From: Molanna angustata
Lineage: Eukaryota > Arthropoda > Insecta > Trichoptera > Molannidae
DNA: 64,000 nt
Assembly (NCBI GenBank): GCA_963576475.1
Contig: OY754981.1
Location: 30,976,132 to 31,040,131 of the forward strand
Reading direction: 5' to 3'
Shown here piece by piece: positions 58,564-64,000 of the stretch. Below the pieces are notes generated by a model, which saw only the letters and a list, made by a program, of their open reading frames with translations, was not told the DNA's origin and did no database searches. Position 1 is the first letter of the stretch; every line of letters begins with the position of its first letter. A program made the translations under genes and the position numbers.

Positions 58564-58938
58564 ATGCCGCCAAAGACGAGTGGTAAAGCCGCCAAGAAGT
58601 CAGGCAAGGCTCAGAAGAACATCTCCAAGGGGGACAAGAAGAAGTCGAAGCGCAGGAGGAAGGAGAGCTACGCAATCTACATCTACAAGGTGTTGAAGCA
58701 GGTGCACCCCGACACCGGCATCAGCAGTAAGGCGATGAGCATCATGAACAGCTTCGTCAACGACATATTCGAACGCATCGCCGCTGAGGCGTCTCGCCTC
58801 GCGCACTACAACAAGCGCTCCACCATCACCAGCAGGGAGATTCAGACGGCCGTGAGGCTCCTCCTCCCCGGCGAGCTCGCCAAGCACGCCGTCAGCGAAG
58901 GTACCAAGGCCGTCACCAAGTACACCAGCTCGAAGTAA
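58564..58938 (+). CDS. H2B: Histone H2B, unit D
   Basis: 124 residues, identical to the other copies, with full divergent promoter and 3' hairpin. Confidence 0.98.
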   Translation: MPPKTSGKAAKKSGKAQKNISKGDKKKSKRRRKESYAIYIYKVLKQVHPDTGISSKAMSIMNSFVNDIFERIAAEASRLAHYNKRSTITSREIQTAVRLLLPGELAKHAVSEGTKAVTKYTSSK

Positions 58939-59044
58939 ACATAGGCGGCTCAATAATATGTATGTCGACCACCATCATGATCTGATCATCACCACTACCA
59001 CGACGACGACGAGTCATCACTCGCTCGCACCACATATCTCCAAA

Positions 59045-59060
59045 GGCCCTTTTCAGGGCC
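59045..59060 (+). terminator. Histone mRNA 3' hairpin of H2B, unit D
   Basis: GGCCCTTTTCAGGGCC. Confidence 0.95.
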
Positions 59061-60716
59061 AACACATTGATTCTGAAAGTGTATCTCCTTTTCGATTGCA
59101 TACTAAACATGGAACATTTTTTTTTTTTTTGTTCTGCTGCTAGTCTGAGTCCGGCATGGGGGATGATCCTACTGATTCGATGTGTAGGTATATTACAAAG
59201 AGTAGATTCCGCGAAAACGATAATTTTCCCGGGGTCAAAGCAGCTTTCACAAACGAAATTCGACTCCCGTTGAAGGCGACGCAGTTTGTAAAATTGTATT
59301 TTCAGTCTGGACGATCTGTGAGAAGATTAATATAGGTGTGTACCTATCGTGTCAACTTGTTATTGGGTTCTTGTTAATTTATTTATTTATTTATTATATC
59401 ACAATACAGCATATTCATGTTAGGTGATCAACAACGCCCCACTAGGCATTACCTGTTCTGGGGCTGTTGTTGGAGATATAATTTAATGGCTATTTATAAA
59501 ACAATGTTTGATATATTATGCAGTACATGTTTGTTGTCCGGGAAACAAAATAAAATATATGAGTGTAAGCAATATGTTGCTAATTAAAAAAAAAAAAAAA
59601 AAAATGCCTAAACAAGATCCATAACCAGAGAAAAAAAAAGTATTAACATGTAAAAAAAATAAAAATAACGACAAACACATGCCAAACAGTAACAAAAAAT
59701 GAAGATGGAGGAGGAACTGTAGGAATAGAAGAGGAATTGAGAGTGAGAGGTAGAAATGAAGGATTACCTTAATAAAAGATTTATATCTTTTAGGGTAAGG
59801 TTTTTTTTTTGTCTCGACAGAGACGAAGTTGGAATATATATATATATTATTTAAATGTGATCTCCACTGTAGCTGTCGACAGTAAATCAAATGAAATAAA
59901 AATAATATACTTACCTATTTATAAGAGAACCGCGAAATCAGGCACCTAATCAGGGCTTTCGACCTGCCACCGGCTGGTTTGCGTGATCGCTTGCACAACG
60001 TTCACCAATTGTGCATTTTTATCGACTTCCCTTATCAAAATGTGTATAGTTACTCACCCACCCCAATAGCGATGATAAGCTCCCCGGGTCCTGCACTTTT
60101 TACTTTATTGCGTACCTAGCTCATTACGTTTGTTTGATTGTCTGTCTGATTGATTGAATAATTAATTTATTGATTGCATTTGCAGATGATCCTGTAATTT
60201 TGAAAGGTGATGAATGTTGTTTTATTTATTTTACATACTATTTATTTTTATGTACAGCGAACGCGCATAGGCGGTTTTTCATCTTCATACATACGATCAC
60301 GGCATATCCCACAATGTGGGGAAACCATGTGTGAATTAAATTATAAAAGTAAGAACGACATATGCGTGTATGCCCACACACGTCTCAACTGAAAAGGCAG
60401 TTTACTTAAAAGGCCGCTGTTGGTTTTGTTCATTTGGTACAATGTAGGTACCTACCTATCTAGGTAGACCGTATTCGCGTCGAATAGACAGAGTGCGATC
60501 TTATGCAGAAAGCAAGCAAGCAAGGAAGCACCACATCCGTGGGTGGGGCATGTGACAATCGTATTATTATAAATTCGATTTCGTCCAGTTTCAATTGCAT
60601 GAATGTGCGATTCGCATTGGTATATTTTTTTTTTCAATATAAAAAAAAAACTTTAAAAGACGACAGCAGGTAATTAAACGCCATCCGGGCTTCTCTTTCT
60701 CGATAAAATGTTGGCA
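59061..60716. other. H2B-H1 spacer up to the insertion, unit D
   Basis: Same spacer as unit C with the LTR site empty (AT run near 59835-59848). It stops at GTTGGCA, just before where the CA microsatellite would begin. Confidence 0.7.
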
Positions 60717-61385
60717 TCATCAGTGTAGAGTGAGTTTGTTTTCGGATCTCCAGGTCCTCGTGTTGGACCTCTTAATCCTTCGTATGTGTTATGAAATGTT
60801 AATGAATGTGTTGTTTTAGTTTTGTAGCACGATTGAGGCTGAGATTAAGAAGGTGGGCGGGCTAAGATCAATTTTGGTCTTTTGTGTTTAAAGATCGTGT
60901 TTGGGTCATATGCTGAGAGGCAGCTGATTGACGAATTCGGGTGTGATGGAAGTCCCGAGTAGAAGGTTTCGGCTAGTTGTCTGATGAAGTCTGATATGAG
61001 GGGGAGGTCAGTCTCTTTGAGTAATTGCGCGTTGCGCACGAACCAGGGAGCGTCTAAAATGATGCGTATCGCCTTGTTCTGCACTACTTGCAATTTGTAT
61101 ATGTGTGATGCGGCAGCTGTTCCCCAGATGGGAGCTGCGTACGTGAGGGACGGTCTGATAACAGCTTTGTATATGTGTAATTTGTTGTCTACGGATAGCT
61201 TGCTGTTTCTGCAGAGGAGCGGGTAGAGAGCAGCGAGCGAGCCGATGGCTTTTTTCCGTATGTCAGAGATGTGGGGTTTCCACGTAAGGGATTTGTCCAG
61301 TGTGAGTCCGAGATATTTAAGGTGGTCTGACCATGGAATTTGGGTGCCAAAGAGGCAGAGAGGGGGGGGGGAGGGGGGATATTTT
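60717..61385 (-). mobile_element. 5'-truncated Jockey-like element upstream of H1, unit D
   Basis: Inverted sister of the element at 18365-19134, with the same 3' UTR (CTCTACACTG end, AGGTCC/GGACCT hairpin) and a shorter 5' end that begins at the C/T-rich run. It replaces about 745 bp of normal spacer (equivalent to about 26235-26981), including the CA repeat, and has no obvious target duplication. Confidence 0.85.
60845..61381 (-). pseudogene. Jockey-type ORF2 C-terminal fragment, unit D
   Basis: Reads HLKYLGLTLDKSLTWKPHI through VIRPSLTYAAPIWG to FKHKRPKLILARPPS and a stop at 60845. The open frame continues to 61465 into H1-upstream DNA, but that is chance. Catalytic parts are missing. Confidence 0.85.
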
Positions 61386-61469
61386 TGGAAATAATCGTCG
61401 AAAATGCGGAGGATCCAAACAGAAATGAGACCCGATTTCGTTGTTAAAATCGACACGCGAGTCAAGCGC

Positions 61470-61525
61470 GCTCACGCTACGGTCGCCTCCGTTATCCGAT
61501 CCCCAATTGCGGCTATGTATAAATA
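61470..61525 (+). promoter_or_regulatory. H1 promoter, unit D
   Basis: The CTCACGCTACGGTCGCCTCC motif (61471) and TATAAATA (61518-61525) are kept; the insertion ends about 85 bp upstream of the motif. Confidence 0.8.
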
Positions 61526-61607
61526 TTATAACGCGACGCACGCCCGTGTACTATTATAACTTACTTACCTAACTATTTATCGATTTTGATAAAACAAATA
61601 CAAGACA

Positions 61608-62291
61608 ATGGCAGACCAAGCAGCTACAGCAGCGGTGGCATCTCCGGTACCCACTACACCGGCAAAGAAGGTGAAGGCCTCCAGTTCGGCGGCGGCGAAG
61701 AAACCGAAGGCGAAACCGTCCCACCCGAAGACGTCGGAGATGGTCAATTCGGCTATCAAGGACCTGAAGGAGCGCGGAGGTTCGTCTCTGCAGGCGATCA
61801 AGAAGTACATTTCAGCCAACTACAAGGTGGACGCCGACAAGCTGGCGCCTTTCATCAAGAAGTACCTCAAGGGCGCTGTCGAGTCGGGCGCTTTAGTGCA
61901 GACGAAGGGCAAGGGCGCGTCCGGCTCGTTCAAGCTGGAGGCCAAGGCCAAGGCGTCTTCCGGCGGCGCCGCCAAGAAGCCGGCTGCCGCCAAGAAGCGA
62001 GCGGCACCCAAGAAGGCAGAGAAGACCGCAAAGGCGCCCAAGAGTCCCGCCGCAAAGGCTAAGAAGGCCGCCGCCAAGCCCGCGGCTGCCAAGAAAGCCG
62101 CGGCTAAGCCCAAGAAAGCGGCCGCCTCAGCACCGAAGGCCAAGCCCGCCGCCAAGGCCCCCAAGAGTCCGACGAAGGCGAAGAAGAGCGCCAAACCGCC
62201 GACCAAGAAGCCCAAGGCGCCGAAGCCCAAGAAAGCCGCCGCAGCGCCGAAGGGCAAGCCCGCAGCGAAGAAGGCCCCCGCCAAGAAGTGA
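61608..62291 (+). CDS. H1: Linker histone H1, unit D
   Basis: 227 residues, identical to the other copies. The distal upstream region is replaced by a retroelement fragment but about 222 bp of native sequence before the ATG remain. Confidence 0.98.
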   Translation: MADQAATAAVASPVPTTPAKKVKASSSAAAKKPKAKPSHPKTSEMVNSAIKDLKERGGSSLQAIKKYISANYKVDADKLAPFIKKYLKGAVESGALVQTKGKGASGSFKLEAKAKASSGGAAKKPAAAKKRAAPKKAEKTAKAPKSPAAKAKKAAAKPAAAKKAAAKPKKAAASAPKAKPAAKAPKSPTKAKKSAKPPTKKPKAPKPKKAAAAPKGKPAAKKAPAKK

Positions 62292-62466
62292 AGTGTTCGA
62301 TAGACGTGCTTCTCTCCTCCGGCTCGCCTCGCCTCGCCTTCCTTTCCAGGCCGAGCGTGTGTGTCCTCCGGCCCGGTCGGCCTACTTACTTACATACCTA
62401 CCTACTTACTACACGGGAGAGGGACGAGAGAGAGACCAACAGACGACGACGATGAAATTAACAAAA

Positions 62467-62482
62467 AGCCCTTTTCAGGGCT
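62467..62482 (+). terminator. Histone mRNA 3' hairpin of H1, unit D
   Basis: AGCCCTTTTCAGGGCT. Confidence 0.94.
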
Positions 62483-63475
62483 GCCATTCACGTTCAGTGT
62501 CTCTCTTACGTTTTGCGCAATCTATGCACGCACGTTGTTTGTAGATGATTGATTACCTACATATTATATTATTTATCGTTAATACACACAAACATTTTTA
62601 CACATTTAGGCTTTATTTAATCAATAATCTATTTAGGGAAATAGTCAACAAACAGTTCATTCAGCAGTCCGTCAAGATAAATCCCATTTATGGAAACTTT
62701 GCTGGTTTATTTGATTATTATTTTGTACCATTACAATTTATTAATAAAACTGTATGTTTTATCGATAAATAAAGATAATTATTTCTCATGCTAATATTGC
62801 TTCTCTGGGCTGGAAACACTGACGGTCAGTCGAAAGAAATTGCCATACGGCAATAACGATTGTTATTATTATGTATGACTTGTGTATCACTATCATAATC
62901 ATCATCGTATTTTATACCTTGTATTAATTTATCATTTGTGTGTAAATTTACGTTCCTTTTGTCCTGTAATGTGTAATTTTGTGACTTTTTTTTTTTGCCT
63001 GCAAAATTAATAAATCACACTATGATACGACCAAGTAAAAACATCTCTCTATGAGGGTGATGTAGGTACCTATCTCAACATTTTTTTTTCTTTTGTTATT
63101 TGTGTTTGTTTTTCTGAAATAATATAGGTAAACAAATAATTTATCTATTTATTTATTTTGGATACAAAACAGCGACAATAAAATAATATACAAAGCAATA
63201 AAATTAAACGTGCACCAATACAACTATTCACAGTTGAAACAATACGAACGATCAATTTGTCAACAACCTCAGGTAGGTTAGGTACAAAATCAAAGGACGA
63301 AAATTAAATTAAATCATACCAATGAAACTCCTCACTTACCTACCTACCTACCTACCTACCCGGAGATAATGAATACATTTAAAAAGGCGCGTCTGAAAAG
63401 ATTCAATTACAAGGGGCATCGACTATCGCGTGTATTTATGTACTTCGAAATTGAGATACGCAAGAAACGTTTTGT
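62483..63475. other. H1-H4 spacer, unit D
   Basis: AT-rich; small private indels relative to unit C near 62625 (+3) and 62920. No gene is recognised. Confidence 0.7.
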
Positions 63476-63491
63476 GGCCCTGAAAAGGGCC
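63476..63491 (-). terminator. Histone mRNA 3' hairpin of H4, unit D
   Basis: GGCCCTGAAAAGGGCC on the plus strand. Confidence 0.95.
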
Positions 63492-63543
63492 TTTTTATTT
63501 GCCGTCGCTTGCTGCTGCTTGTTGTTGTTGTCGTCGTTATTAT

Positions 63544-63867
<324 letters not shown>

Positions 63868-63966
63868 TTATCTGTCTGTCTTCTAGCAAAGAAAATTAAC
63901 GGAGCGCGCCGACGTGTACCGTAGGCGAGTCAGTCGATTTGTGTAGCTCCTACGGATCGCGGCTCT

Positions 63967-63977
63967 TATATATATAC
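63967..63977 (-). promoter_or_regulatory. H4 TATA box, unit D
   Basis: TATATATATAA on the minus strand, 111 bp from the ATG. Confidence 0.75.
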
Positions 63978-64000
63978 GATATTCTGAGGCGCACAGTCGT

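Noticed and set aside
60845..61465. 206-codon protein joining H1-upstream sequence to retroelement
   Set aside because: The first 28 or so codons come from non-coding H1 upstream DNA read antisense; the fusion is accidental.

Overview
This window is a tandem array of replication-dependent histone genes from an animal, almost certainly an insect. The protein details fit: H4 starts MTGRGKGG, H2A ends PKKTEKKA as in Drosophila, H3 is the replicative type (A31, S87, V89, M90), and H1 sits inside the repeat. The mobile DNA is Jockey-like and Ty3/gypsy-like. Spacers are AT-rich with short TAGGTACCTACC-type runs, common in aphids and Lepidoptera. I cannot settle the order from sequence alone. There is no prokaryotic signal.

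Layout. The basic repeat is about 10.4 kb (H2B at 48160 to H2B at 58564) and reads H2B(+), H1(+), H4(-), H3(+), H2A(-). H2A and the next H2B are divergent and share an intergenic promoter of about 284 bp. Four units are visible, the last one incomplete: A (899-21230), B (21515-36915), C (48160-58279) and D (58564-end). Every histone gene is intronless and is followed by the histone mRNA 3' hairpin (GGCCCTTTTCAGGGCC, with an A-T outer pair in H1). Encoded proteins are identical between intact copies, apart from one H2A substitution (R35M in unit B). Old reverse-transcriptase fossils are a fixed part of the spacer of every complete unit (H4-H3 and H3-H2A).

Mobile elements. Recent insertions swell units A and B and separate B from C. 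Unit A: the 5' end of a non-LTR element abuts the H2B leader (1-798); a small LTR element lies between H2B and H1 (2176-4738); a 6.85-kb LTR element splits the H4 coding sequence after codon 12 (8802-15651); a 5'-truncated Jockey-like copy sits at the predicted H3 start site (18365-19134); and H2A has a 10-bp frameshifting deletion. Unit B carries the same small LTR element at the same site (22792-25354) and another LTR element between H3 and H2A (33244-35928). Between B and C, two nearly identical Jockey-type elements in opposite orientation (37009-42310 and 42358-48098) replace the H2A/H2B promoter and form a palindrome with 5.3-kb arms. In unit D a truncated Jockey-like copy replaces about 745 bp upstream of H1.

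Functional picture. The five histone genes supply core and linker histones in S phase from non-polyadenylated, hairpin-ended mRNAs. In this window H2B and H1 have four intact reading frames each; H4 has three plus one disrupted; H3 has three, one with a displaced leader; H2A has two plus one frameshifted. The three LTR families are related (same primer-binding-site style, purine tract and gag N-terminal motif). None of them encodes reverse transcriptase; one keeps gag, a protease-like domain and integrase in an open frame. Their LTRs share short promoter motifs with the H1 and H3 promoters, which is the most intriguing hint that they are adapted to this locus.
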